Shown here: positions 10,211-18,615 of the stretch, piece by piece
Layout: the number at the start of each line of letters is the position of its first letter
How positions within the stretch are numbered: the stretch's first letter is position 1
From: Neobacillus massiliamazoniensis
GTDB lineage: Bacteria; Bacillota; Bacilli; Bacillales; Cytobacillaceae
Direction of reading: 5' to 3'
DNA: 64,000 nucleotides
NCBI RefSeq assembly: GCF_001048695.1
Contig: NZ_CVRB01000003.1
Location: 372,001-436,000, forward strand
Made by a program: the position numbers and the translations under genes
The notes under the pieces: generated by a model
What the model was told of the DNA's origin: nothing
Databases searched by the model: none
Seen by the model: only the letters and a program-made list of their open reading frames with translations

Positions 10211-10830
10211 GTGACTCAGTTATCAGAAATACAGGTCATTGCTCAGCAAGTAGCGGAGACAGGGAATTTGAAAAGCAGAATTAATACAAAAGAAGAGGGG
10301 GGCGTGAAAGAAGCTGGATTTGTATACGGGAGAGTCCTGACGAACAATCGGGAATATGTGATAGAAAATGCACGGATTGATCTCACCTATGACCTTTCTG
10401 TTTTAAAGGGTGAAACAGAAGAGATTGCGGAGATTTGTTGTCCGATTCGATTTCAAGGGAGAGCAATCGGGGTAATCGGATTAATTGCACTTAATAAAGA
10501 GCAGCATTTGAATTTAATTGAACATCAAGAACAAATGTTGAAATTTTATATCGAATGGCTGAATTGCTAGCTTCAAAGATTTCAGAAATGGCGATGATGA
10601 AACAATGGAAAGGGATGACGGAAAAATTACAAACCATCATTGAATCGATTCATGAAGGAATTATCGCCATCGATGAAAGTGGAATACTGACACACTGTAA
10701 TCACACAGATGAATTACTTTTAAAGAGAACAAAAGACAAATAATTGGACAACCTCTAGAATCCATTTTACCTGGGACACCCATATTGAATGTATTGAAGA
10801 CAGGTATAGGATAAGGAACAACTTGTCTTT
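10211..10830 (+). pseudogene. Truncated sensory N-terminus of a sigma-54-type regulator
   Basis: The first frame (10211-10570) gives a GAF-like sensory segment ending in the block CCPIRFQGRAIGVIGLIAL. It shifts frame near 10560 into a PAS-like segment (TIIESIHEGIIAIDESGILTHCN), and near 10740 into IGQPLESILPGTPILNVL before decaying. This order is typical of the sensory half of sigma-54-interacting activators. No AAA+ or helix-turn-helix part remains. A GAGAG ribosome site lies just before the GTG start. At least two frameshifts and a 3' deletion. Family assignment is by domain style only. Confidence 0.6.
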
Positions 10831-10954
10831 ATGCATTTAATTCAAAAGATTTTTTAGGGTAAAAACTCTGTTGGTTTACTTAGATGATAGCCAAGCAACC
10901 TTTAATGGAAAAAAACATACATCCTATCGTAAAAATCAGTAAAAGGTGAGATTA

Positions 10955-11541
10955 ATGAAATTAAAACAATTGCAGGAAACCATTGACCGTACTATAAAAG
11001 AAGTGTGGACCGAAAAAATCCCTTATGATTATCAATCGCATTATTTGCTAATGGAGGATTCTTTAAAGAATGCTCTTTATTTCCATTTGCGCACGAAACT
11101 TCGCAATTTGATTGATTCTAACAACATAAGGATTTATCCTGAATATCATTACAAATATTATAAAGCAGATCTTGCAATTGTGAAACTAAACGATTATCTA
11201 GGAAAAAAGGCCACCTGAAAGATGACATTCAATTCGTTCTAGCAATCATAGAAATAAAATATAAGAGTGGTGGAATTGTAAAGCACTTTGAGGATGATGT
11301 CCAAAAAGTAAAGAAATACATAGATACAAATCCAAAGGATAATACTCAATATTATTTGGCATTTGTCCATGAGGTAGAGTACGAGTTCATTGAACAGGAT
11401 TCCTGGTTAACTTCGAAACAACAAAAGTGGGCAAAAGGAAGATTAACAGAGTTATCAGGATACTATTTAGAAGGACAAAATGATATGAGATGGCAAGTTT
11501 TATCTCATAATGGATTGAATCCAGATTTCCAACCAGGTTAA
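10955..11541 (+). pseudogene. PD-(D/E)XK nuclease-like protein, split by one frameshift
   Basis: ATG at 10955 follows AAAAGGTGAG. The frame runs through HYKYYKADLAIVKLNDYLGKK and stops at 11218. From about 11209 the next frame continues GHLKDDIQFVLAIIEIKYKSGG and ends at 11541. The break lies in a run of six A (11203-11208); seven A would restore one protein of about 195 residues. The joined protein shows A-D-L-A-I followed by I-I-E-I-K-Y-K, the spacing expected of the D...ExK core of PD-(D/E)XK nucleases. Neighbours are relics and defence genes, so a defence or repair role is possible. It could be a true mutation, phase variation or a sequencing error. Confidence 0.6.
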
Positions 11542-11663
11542 CGGATTACTAGGAATTACCTTTATTTATGATAACTATTCGAAAGAACTATATCATTTTT
11601 TATTGGACGTCATAAGACATGCTAGAAGTGTAACTTGGGAGCTTCGGGAAGCAGAGTCTTCCA

Positions 11664-11760
11664 GGACCGGACATGTTGCAGCATGTTCGGTCTTTTTTTA
11701 TAATATGATTTGCTTAATCCTATTAAAAATGATGATAAAGAATAAGAAACTAATTTCATT
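11664..11760. repeat. Dispersed hairpin repeat (copy of the 33.7-kb element)
   Basis: ACCGGACATG-TTGC-AGCATGTTCGGT forms a hairpin followed by a T run and the words ATAATATGATTTGCTTAATCCTATTA. The same block, almost identical, recurs at about 33693-33765 and in a damaged form near 23890-23925. It can act as a terminator, but the conservation extends well beyond the stem. Confidence 0.75.
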
Positions 11761-11928
11761 CATATTGAATCCACCCTTGATTGTATAAATAAGGAATGCT
11801 ATGCAGCGTTCAATTTCGACTATTTTTCTGATATAATATATGACACTGATTAAAGGGAAGTACGATGGAAAGATAAATCAATTTATTTTCTATCATATTA
11901 TTCCAAAATATTTTTCGAGGTGGATGTA

Positions 11929-13143
11929 TTGAATAATAGCAACATAGATAAAGCAACATATGAAAAAATACAAGACGGTTTACATGGATTAAAAGAAATG
12001 ACACGTAAATTGGAGCAGAAACAAGAGTTAAAAATTTGGAGTGATATATCAGTTCCAATAACAATAAAAGATGCGCTTACAAGGCTTTCAAAAGATGAAT
12101 TAAGTGCGATTAGAAAACGTTTTGAGATAAAAAATGCCAGCCAGTTGAAAAAAGGGGAATTAGTCGAATTACTTAGTATGAAGATTCCTTCTTTACTAGA
12201 AACAATATGCTTGAATATGGACGAAGATGGTTACGGCCTTGTCAAGGAAATAATTCGAAATGGTGGATATATCGTAGAACCAAAATTAACTGCACATCAA
12301 TTAGAATATTTGCGTAACAGCGGTATGTTTTTTACTGGTATGTATGAAGGTAAAAAGATTTTAGCAATGCCCGAGGAAATCGTTAAAAATCAGTTTTTTC
12401 AAGGGAATGACAAGCAATTCGAGTCAATCTTCCGTAGAAATACTGAATGGATTAAACTTACTCAAGGGCTCCTATACTATTACGGAACATTAAGCATCGA
12501 TGAACTAGTAGATTTACTTAATAAATACATAGATGAACCTTTAAGTGTTTCTAATTATCTGCTAGTAATGGAGCATGCTAGTTCATACTATAAGCAAATC
12601 CGTATGGATTTTATTGGATTTTCGAATATAAGAGTGTTTGATCAGGAGAAAGTAAAACGTGAACACCAAATGAGAAAAGATTCAGAGTTTTTCCCATTTT
12701 CTAGAGAACAGCTGCTTGAAGCAGGTGAACCTGAATATGTTGAACGAAACGATAGCTATCTTCAATTTGTTAATTTTATAACGAATAACTACGAAATCAG
12801 CAGGAAAGAAGCTGATGTTATTGTTGAAGAGTGTGTATATGCGACTAACATTGGAGAGAGTCCAAGTCATATTCTTCAATTTCTGCAAAGCAGAATAGAA
12901 TTACAAAGTACAGATATGCTGAAGGCTTGCATGGAGGAAATCACCAACCTCATGATTAACTCGAGAAAATGGTTCCTTAAAGGATTTACCACTAAAGAGT
13001 TATCTGCAGTTGAGCAGAAATCATTTGGACTATTAACAGATCGAAAGAATATTGTAGATTCCAAAACAAGAAAAAAAATTGGGAGAAATGATCCATGCCC
13101 ATGTGGAAGTAATGTGAAATATAAAAGGTGTTGTGGGAGATAA
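11929..13143 (+). CDS. SEC-C zinc-binding protein with Rho/SAP-like N-terminal segment
   Basis: 404 residues from the TTG at 11929, preferred because GAGGTGG lies five bases upstream; a GTG at 11920 would overlap that site. The C-terminus K-I-G-R-N-D-P-C-P-C-G-S-x3-Y-K-x-C-C-G is the SEC-C zinc knuckle known from SecA and YecA-like proteins. Residues about 55-95 (LTRLSKDELSAIRKRFEIKN, then LKKGELVELL) resemble the Rho-N/SAP helix-extension-helix fold that binds nucleic acid. The middle is helical and unassigned. A promoter-like TATAAT lies near 11832. Function unknown; binding to ribosomes, nucleic acid or the Sec system would fit the knuckle. Confidence 0.75.
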   Translation: MNNSNIDKATYEKIQDGLHGLKEMTRKLEQKQELKIWSDISVPITIKDALTRLSKDELSAIRKRFEIKNASQLKKGELVELLSMKIPSLLETICLNMDEDGYGLVKEIIRNGGYIVEPKLTAHQLEYLRNSGMFFTGMYEGKKILAMPEEIVKNQFFQGNDKQFESIFRRNTEWIKLTQGLLYYYGTLSIDELVDLLNKYIDEPLSVSNYLLVMEHASSYYKQIRMDFIGFSNIRVFDQEKVKREHQMRKDSEFFPFSREQLLEAGEPEYVERNDSYLQFVNFITNNYEISRKEADVIVEECVYATNIGESPSHILQFLQSRIELQSTDMLKACMEEITNLMINSRKWFLKGFTTKELSAVEQKSFGLLTDRKNIVDSKTRKKIGRNDPCPCGSNVKYKRCCGR

Positions 13144-13235
13144 TTAAAAGGATTCTGTTTCCATAAGTAAATAATAGTAAAATAATAGGAACTAAGCGTA
13201 AGGAGAGAGTAGTTTTTAAAAGAAGATTATTATAA

Positions 13236-13412
13236 ATTTTTTTGGGGTAGGCGATAGACTACCGTGCCATATAAAGTAGTGGCTTTCTTTAGCTCTTGAA
13301 TAATGTCCAGCTTTGGCAGTTCTTTAATTAATACGATAAAGCTCATCTCGTTTTTCTGTATCTCTTTTTCATTAATCACCTCACTATAAACAATGAACAT
13401 GACAATATAACA
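13236..13412 (-). pseudogene. Fragment of an FAD monooxygenase paralogue
   Basis: The minus strand encodes YIVMFIVYSEVINEKEIQKN, then a segment with LIKELPKLDIIQELKKATTL and VVYRLP. It aligns with the middle of the intact FAD monooxygenase at 31614-32984 (RYIVTIIGYHNEIHEKEVLK, LTKRLPKPDIYQEIKDATAL, VYHVP). Both flanks of the protein are missing. It is therefore the relic of a second copy, and both copies have an A+T-rich dif-like repeat on their right side. Confidence 0.75.
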
Positions 13413-13531
13413 AAAAGTGCCAGGAACCATCCGATTGTTGGAGAGTGCCTGGCAGTTTTTTTTCATTATTATAGTGCTACAACATTTGCTAGATGTATGG
13501 TTATGTACAAGCATAATGTAATGTGATTTAA

Positions 13532-13668
13532 GATAATAATATTATGTAAACTCATATTGAATTAAATTAACACCTTTGAATTTAGAAGCTAAGGTAAAAA
13601 TAGAAACATCGACTATTTAAAATTCTTACAAAAATTTACATAACCATGAATTGGAGAAGAAAAATTTG
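13532..13668. repeat. Dispersed A+T-rich repeat, copy A, with dif-like half-site
   Basis: Shares with copies at about 24545-24615 and 33962-34092 the core AAGATAATAATATTATGTAA and then the words TAACACCTTT, AAGCTAA and, with the third copy, GAAACATCGACTATTTA and CATGAATTGGAGAA. TTATGTAAACT at 13542-13552 equals the right arm of the B. subtilis dif site as I remember it. Confidence 0.75.
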
Positions 13669-13745
13669 TATTACTATTTTTTTTAGAATTGTATTATGTT
13701 ATGGGGTTCGAAAAAAAGAGGGATATTAAAAAGTGAGAAACATTG

Positions 13746-13795
13746 AGAGGGTTCCAAACAAGTCAATATACTTGGTGGAATCCTCTTTTAATGTT
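13746..13795. terminator. Hairpin terminator upstream of the retron
   Basis: GAGGGTTCCAAACAAG pairs with CTTGGTGGAATCCTC and is followed by TTTT. It insulates the retron operon from upstream transcription. Confidence 0.7.
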
Positions 13796-14001
13796 TAAAT
13801 TTGATTTACCTATACAAAAATAATTATTGAGGCTTAGTAAATATTATTACGATTTTTTAAGGATTAATTGTAAAAATATGTTGAAAAATTTACAATGCAA
13901 TTAAGAGTATTATTATAGACTCAATAGTTTGAAGGAAGAACAAGTTTATTAAAAAAATTGTTCATAAAAAGCACTTTTTAAAGCTAAGATGGGGCGATAC
14001 A

Positions 14002-15021
14002 ATGACTAAAGATGTTTTAAAGAATCAAGAAACTGTGATTGATAGTTTTAAAACTTTTTTTGAAAATAATCAAATTGATGAAAGGGATATTGTAGATGAT
14101 GATAGATTAGACAACTTTGAACAAAAAGTAAAGGCTTGGTTAAATAATGTTGAGACTGAAGAAGAAAAACAAATCTTTCTAGTTTTATTAAAAAATTATA
14201 GTTATTACAATAAACTTAGTATAGCCCAAAGTTTTATAAATGGATTTAATATGTTTAAAAAAATTGAAACGTATCATAACGATACCATCTATATGGGGGT
14301 AGGCTCTAGAGGTGGGATATTTAATGGAAGTTCTGAATTAATACCTATTTTTAAAAGGTCAAATAAAATAGATAAATTACGTATAGTAGAAAAACCAAGA
14401 GATTTCTATGAAAAATATGATCCGAAGGATGTTAAAAACGTTGTTTTGGTTGATGATATTATTGGCTCCGGTACAACAGTTAAAAGATATTTAGAAGAGA
14501 ACTTATTACGGAATTATCCTGAGTTAATACTTGGGAAAAAGATCTATATAATATGTGTTATTGCATTAGAAAAAGGCTTATCAACCTTAAATAAATTTGC
14601 AGTAAAGAACAATTTATTTCTTGAAGTTATTAATGAATATGGGATCGAAAAGGCATTTGATAAAAATAAAGGAATATTTATAAGTGAAAAAGAAAGGATA
14701 AATGCCAAAAAAATTGTACGAAAATATGATGAAAAAATTGTTAAAAGGGAAATTGATATTTTAGGCTTTAAGGAATCACAAGGGCTGGTTTCTTTTTATC
14801 ATAATACGCCAAATAATACATTTCCTATATTCTGGGAAGATCCAGAGAGTAGAAGTGAAATAAATAATACACCTTGGTCTCCGATATTTGGAAGAGATGA
14901 AGGCATATCGGGTTTACCTGAAAGAGAAATTCCAACGCACAAGGATTTAGGAACAATTAAAAAAGAAAAAGAATTTAAAGATAGATTATTAAGTAAAATT
15001 TTAAAAAAACTTTTTGATTAA
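14002..15021 (+). CDS. Phosphoribosyltransferase-like (PRTase) retron effector
   Basis: 339 residues. The central V-V-L-V-D-D-I-I-G-S-G-T-T-V motif (nt 14442 onward, residue about 148) is the PRPP-binding loop of type I phosphoribosyltransferases. The flanking regions are unlike purine or pyrimidine salvage enzymes. PRTase-like proteins of this kind are known as effectors in a class of retrons. The stop codon precedes the AAGGAG of the winged-helix gene, so the two are coupled, and a retron reverse transcriptase follows. Inference: a toxin held inactive by the RT-msDNA complex and released by phage infection. Its substrate (possibly a nucleotide or NAD-like molecule) is unknown. Confidence 0.78.
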   Translation: MTKDVLKNQETVIDSFKTFFENNQIDERDIVDDDRLDNFEQKVKAWLNNVETEEEKQIFLVLLKNYSYYNKLSIAQSFINGFNMFKKIETYHNDTIYMGVGSRGGIFNGSSELIPIFKRSNKIDKLRIVEKPRDFYEKYDPKDVKNVVLVDDIIGSGTTVKRYLEENLLRNYPELILGKKIYIICVIALEKGLSTLNKFAVKNNLFLEVINEYGIEKAFDKNKGIFISEKERINAKKIVRKYDEKIVKREIDILGFKESQGLVSFYHNTPNNTFPIFWEDPESRSEINNTPWSPIFGRDEGISGLPEREIPTHKDLGTIKKEKEFKDRLLSKILKKLFD

Positions 15022-15031
15022 AGGAGATTCA

Positions 15032-15415
15032 ATGGTAAAAGATTTTAAAGATTACTTAATTTTGCTGTTTTTTCGAGAATCTAAGGGTAGTTATATTATT
15101 TATGATTTATTAAGATTATTATCTATAAGTCAAGAATTTCTAGAAACTCGTATTGAAATTCTACTAGAGAAGGAACTACTATTTATTGATGAGAGATATA
15201 GTTATAGGATTTCAGAATTTGGCTTGAATTATTTATCAATACAAGGCTTTAATAAAATTAATTTATTTGAAATAATGAATGAAATTTCGTTAGAGGAAGA
15301 AAGCGAAAAGCGTATTTTAAAGGGTTGTCCAGATTTAACTCTCACAGATATATATATACCAAAAAATTTTAAAAATGTGATATACTCAAAAAAAGAACTA
15401 GATGGGCTATTTTAG
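15032..15415 (+). CDS. Winged-helix accessory protein of the retron
   Basis: 127 residues from the ATG at 15032, chosen for AAGGAG five bases upstream; an in-frame ATG at 15014 overlaps the PRTase end and has no such site. Residues about 10-75 (KGSYIIYDLLRLL, ISQEFLETRIEILLEKELLF, then YRISEFGLNYLS) have the helix-helix-wing pattern of small winged-helix DNA-binding domains. The tail is unassigned. The last codons overlap the predicted a1 arm of the retron RNA. Winged-helix partners accompany PRTase effectors in known retrons; a role in binding msDNA or the effector is inferred. Confidence 0.7.
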   Translation: MVKDFKDYLILLFFRESKGSYIIYDLLRLLSISQEFLETRIEILLEKELLFIDERYSYRISEFGLNYLSIQGFNKINLFEIMNEISLEEESEKRILKGCPDLTLTDIYIPKNFKNVIYSKKELDGLF

Positions 15416-15537
15416 AAATGGTATGCGCAGTCGCTACTGTTTAAGTTTAGAGTAACTATTAACAATAAATCTGCTAGCATATTTATTGTTAAAATTTTCT
15501 TCAAGTAATAAAAAATAATGGTGATTTAGCCCGTCTA
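15399..15537 (+). ncRNA. Predicted retron msr-msd RNA
   Basis: The outer arms are 15399-15409 (TAGATGGGCTA) and 15527-15537 (TAGCCCGTCTA), complementary over 11 positions with one G-U pair, as expected of the a1/a2 stem. Inside lie a small CAGT-CGCT-ACTG hairpin (15428-15439), a weak AGTT/AACT hairpin, and a perfect 12-bp stem with a 10-base loop (15459-15492), the natural msd hairpin. The RNA ends just upstream of the reverse transcriptase, the usual retron order. The a1 arm overlaps the last codons of the winged-helix gene. Exact branch G and msDNA ends cannot be read from sequence alone. Confidence 0.78.
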
Positions 15538-15559
15538 TTTCTCAAAAAATGAGGTTAAT

Positions 15560-16567
15560 ATGCATGATTATTTAATTAAATTAAAGAGCGCAATGCAGTC
15601 TCAAGGTTGTCCTCCAAATTATATAAATGATTGTACTAAATATGCAAGCAAACTCTTAAATAAGGGATTACCAGTTATCTTTGATAGAGAACATTTTTCT
15701 AGATTAATTGGGTTTAAATTGGAGGAACTTGAAGAGCTGTTAAAAAAAGATAATTATCGTGTTGTGAAAATACCTAAAAAAGACGGACATAGAGATTTAT
15801 ATATACCAAATCCTCGTCTAAAGTTAATTCAGAAGTGGATGCTTATGAATCTTATTTCCAAGGTGAAAATTTCAAAACACGCTAGAGGTTTTATTACAGA
15901 TACATCATTAGTAGATAACGCCATAGAACATGTTAACAAAGATTTTGTAGTGTCTTTAGACATTAGAGATTTTTTCCCTTCTATTAATAAATATAGAGTG
16001 TACCGTATTTTCAGAAGTCTTGGCTATTGTAATGATTTAGCTGGTATTTTTACTGCTCTGTTAGTTACAAATAATGGTTTACCTCAAGGTGCCCCAACTA
16101 GTCCATACTTATCACATATAGTTTGTAAGAAGTTAGATAGTCGTATTTCAAAAGAATTAAAACATTTTGAAGGATGTAGTTTTACTAGGTACGCAGATGA
16201 CTTTTCTATATCTGGAGGAAATGAAATTCTTGAAAAGATATCAAACATCATTTACATAATAAGTTCTGAAGGATTCGAGCTTAACTTCTCAAAAACTAGA
16301 ATTCAATCAAATAGCCAAAAACAATTAGTTACTGGATTAGTTGTTAATGAAAAGGTAAATGTCCCTAGTTCTTATAAAAGAAGGTTAAAGCAAGAGATAT
16401 ATTATTGTAAAAAGTATGGAGTGAACTCCCATATGAAAAGATTAGGTATTAATAAATCAAATTATAAGTTATATCTCTATGGCAAGGCATATTATATAAA
16501 AATGATAAATCAAAAACTTGGTGAGAAATTTCTATCTGAGCTGAATGAAATTGACTGGCCTTATTGA
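15560..16567 (+). CDS. Retron reverse transcriptase
   Basis: 335 residues, the normal size of retron RTs. Visible landmarks: D-N-A-I-E-H (the retron-specific NAxxH of region X), D-I-R-D-F-F-P-S (catalytic Asp, motif A), L-P-Q-G-A-P-T-S-P (motif B), the catalytic Y-A-D-D box (motif C) and V-T-G-L-V-V-N (the retron VTG of region Y). Group II intron RTs and DGRs lack the NAxxH/VTG pair. GAGGTTAAT precedes the ATG. It would copy the msd part of the RNA just upstream into msDNA. With the PRTase and winged-helix genes it makes an intact-looking anti-phage retron. Confidence 0.93.
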   Translation: MHDYLIKLKSAMQSQGCPPNYINDCTKYASKLLNKGLPVIFDREHFSRLIGFKLEELEELLKKDNYRVVKIPKKDGHRDLYIPNPRLKLIQKWMLMNLISKVKISKHARGFITDTSLVDNAIEHVNKDFVVSLDIRDFFPSINKYRVYRIFRSLGYCNDLAGIFTALLVTNNGLPQGAPTSPYLSHIVCKKLDSRISKELKHFEGCSFTRYADDFSISGGNEILEKISNIIYIISSEGFELNFSKTRIQSNSQKQLVTGLVVNEKVNVPSSYKRRLKQEIYYCKKYGVNSHMKRLGINKSNYKLYLYGKAYYIKMINQKLGEKFLSELNEIDWPY

Positions 16568-17152
16568 TAGAAAATTCCGCTCATACAAAATAGTCACTCA
16601 TAATTTATGGTTGACTATTTTTCTGAAATAAATAAAATATTAGATTCATCAAAGATAAAAAAGATTTTTACTTACAATAGAAAATTTATAATTAAATTAA
16701 ATCCCTCACTGCCAACCATAAAGACAACTTATACAATAAGTGGATTTAATAGATAATAAAAATATGGAAAACGTATAGAAGAATTTAGAAAGAAAATCTT
16801 ATGATTTTTCCTGATCGTTGAGAAAGAAGACAACTGTTTTTTTATTCTTTAATTAATAAGTAAATATTATGGTTCAGAAATAACTGAAAATTATAACCAA
16901 AAAGAATATCCCAAAAGATAACATATCAAATGAAATTTCAAGCTTTTAGATGTGTATAATGATTAATAAATTGATTGAGATTGCACATGATTATTTGAAT
17001 TTTTTTAGAAGTGGGAAATTGAGGATCACGGTGTAAAGAGGAAGGTCTTCTTATGCTGAGAAAAATCCGTAACAATGAAAATATAGAGAGTCAAAAGGTT
17101 TTAGATGAATTTTTTGATGAAATTAAAGATTTATACAGTGGATATTTATATA
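16568..17152. other. Gap after the retron
   Basis: About 600 A+T-rich bases. The only candidate is a 46-codon frame at 17053-17193 (start after GAGGAAGG) that runs into the terminator stem and the end of the permease gene. It looks like the truncated start of a lost gene. Nothing else is recognised. Confidence 0.4.
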
Positions 17153-17186
17153 GGGGGGATGGGTTAATAAACCCATCCCCCTTTTT
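17153..17186. terminator. Terminator between retron side and permease
   Basis: GGGGGATGGGTT-AATA-AACCCATCCCCC is a perfect 12-bp stem followed by TTTTT on the plus strand. On the minus strand it lies directly behind the permease stop, so it can end transcription from both sides. Confidence 0.85.
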
Positions 17187-17189
17187 AAA

Positions 17190-18578
17190 TTAGATTTGTT
17201 GAGTGCTACTGTCTTCAAAAGCGACAGAACCCTGAAAATCATTCTGCATTTTTCTTTTCATCATTACATGGTAGAGTACGGATGGAACCACCAATCCTAA
17301 AATCCAAGCAACATCAGCTCCTCCCATTGCTTTAGAAGCCGGTCCTACATAGAGAGAGGTATTCATAAAAGGAATTTCAGCGATTACTGAGACCAAGAAA
17401 GAAATAGCAGTGATTTTATTTATTTTTCCATATTTACCATTTAAGTCAAATATATCTTTAATACTGTATTCGCCGTGGCGCAGTACATAAAAATCAATTA
17501 GGTTAATGGCTGTCCACGGAATTAAAAAGTAACTAATAAATAAGATAAAGTCGATAAAGTTCGATAGAAAATGTCCTTGCCCTAAGATCTCTACCAAAGT
17601 ACCGATTGCTGAGATAACAGCAATGAAAATCCCTCTGACCTTAGGCGTTACTTTCATTTTTGAAAAAGGCTCAACCGTGGTGACTGTTGACATAAAGGCC
17701 CCATATAGATTAAAAGAATTGATGGAGAGCTGTCCAAAGAGAATTGTCGCAAACATGATGAATGCGAAGCCACCAAATTGGTGAGCGAGATTTGTGCCGG
17801 ATGCGCTTAAGAAATTTGGAATAGAGGTAGTTAAAAGGACGCCTAAAAGCATCATCCAAACTGTTGCTAAAACTGACCCTGCATAAGTATACCAAAAGGT
17901 TTTTGAATAATTCGTGTCGATTGGCAAATATCTGGAATAGTCAGCAACATACGGTGCATATGAAATTTGCCAGGTAGCTACAACACTAACACTTAACATA
18001 AAGATCGGCAGGTTAAAATGTGCCGGAGACCAGCTTTCTGCAGGGACAGGTAATTTGAAGACAATAATCGTAGCAACGATAAATACGAGAAAAAACAACC
18101 ATGACAAGTATTTTTGGACTTTATGAATCAAATCATGGCCAAACATTGTCACAGTAAAGGTAATAACATTAAGGATAATAATACTGATTGTTAGGTTAAG
18201 ATGTAACGAATTGCTCAATACTTGCGCACCTAGCAAGCCGCTGCTGGCAAAAAAGCCTAAATACATAAAAATAACAAGGATCAAAGGAATAATTGCACCA
18301 ATCACACCAAATTGTGCGCGGCTTTGAATCATTTGCGGAATACCAAGCTTTGGTCCTTGAGCAGAATGGGAGGCCATGAAAATGGCCCCTATTAAATTTC
18401 CGATGATAATGGCAACAACACTCCAAAAAAGGTTTAAACCAAAGGTAACGCAAAGTGCTCCTGTCACAAGAGTTGTGATATGCATATTAGCAGCAAACCA
18501 TACAGAAAATAGACCACTTGGTTTTCCGTGACGTTCATTTGCAGGAATGTAATCAATGCTTCTTACCTCAATTTTCAT
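17190..18578 (-). CDS. NCS1-family cytosine/purine-type permease
   Basis: 462 residues with about twelve hydrophobic segments, the NCS1 (nucleobase:cation symporter-1, CodB-like) layout. The N-terminal region has NERHGKPSGLFSVWFAAN and the TM1 to TM2 stretch with GLNLFW; the SYAPYVADYSRYLP loop is also typical. The start is backed by AACGGAGG. It is 37 bases behind the ureohydrolase gene in the same direction, so one operon under the sigma-54 promoter upstream. The substrate is probably what the ureohydrolase cleaves or a related nitrogen compound such as a guanidino compound, purine derivative or allantoin-like ring. This is inference from linkage. Confidence 0.85.
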   Translation of the reverse strand: MKIEVRSIDYIPANERHGKPSGLFSVWFAANMHITTLVTGALCVTFGLNLFWSVVAIIIGNLIGAIFMASHSAQGPKLGIPQMIQSRAQFGVIGAIIPLILVIFMYLGFFASSGLLGAQVLSNSLHLNLTISIIILNVITFTVTMFGHDLIHKVQKYLSWLFFLVFIVATIIVFKLPVPAESWSPAHFNLPIFMLSVSVVATWQISYAPYVADYSRYLPIDTNYSKTFWYTYAGSVLATVWMMLLGVLLTTSIPNFLSASGTNLAHQFGGFAFIMFATILFGQLSINSFNLYGAFMSTVTTVEPFSKMKVTPKVRGIFIAVISAIGTLVEILGQGHFLSNFIDFILFISYFLIPWTAINLIDFYVLRHGEYSIKDIFDLNGKYGKINKITAISFLVSVIAEIPFMNTSLYVGPASKAMGGADVAWILGLVVPSVLYHVMMKRKMQNDFQGSVAFEDSSTQQI

Positions 18579-18615
18579 TCACAAAACCTCCGTTGTCATT
18601 TTTTGGAGTCTTATC

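Larger units (their letters stand above)
13144..14001. other. Intergenic region with relic, repeat and terminator
   Basis: Apart from the FAD relic, the A+T-rich repeat and a terminator listed separately, it holds a GTGCCAGG...CCTGGCA hairpin followed by T residues at about 13419-13470. The last 200 bases are very A+T-rich and must carry the promoter of the retron operon, but I cannot pick it with confidence. Confidence 0.45.

Noticed and set aside
14002..15021. PRTase gene as a ComF- or salvage-type phosphoribosyltransferase
   Set aside because: Only the PRPP loop matches; the rest is unlike salvage enzymes, and the retron context explains it better.
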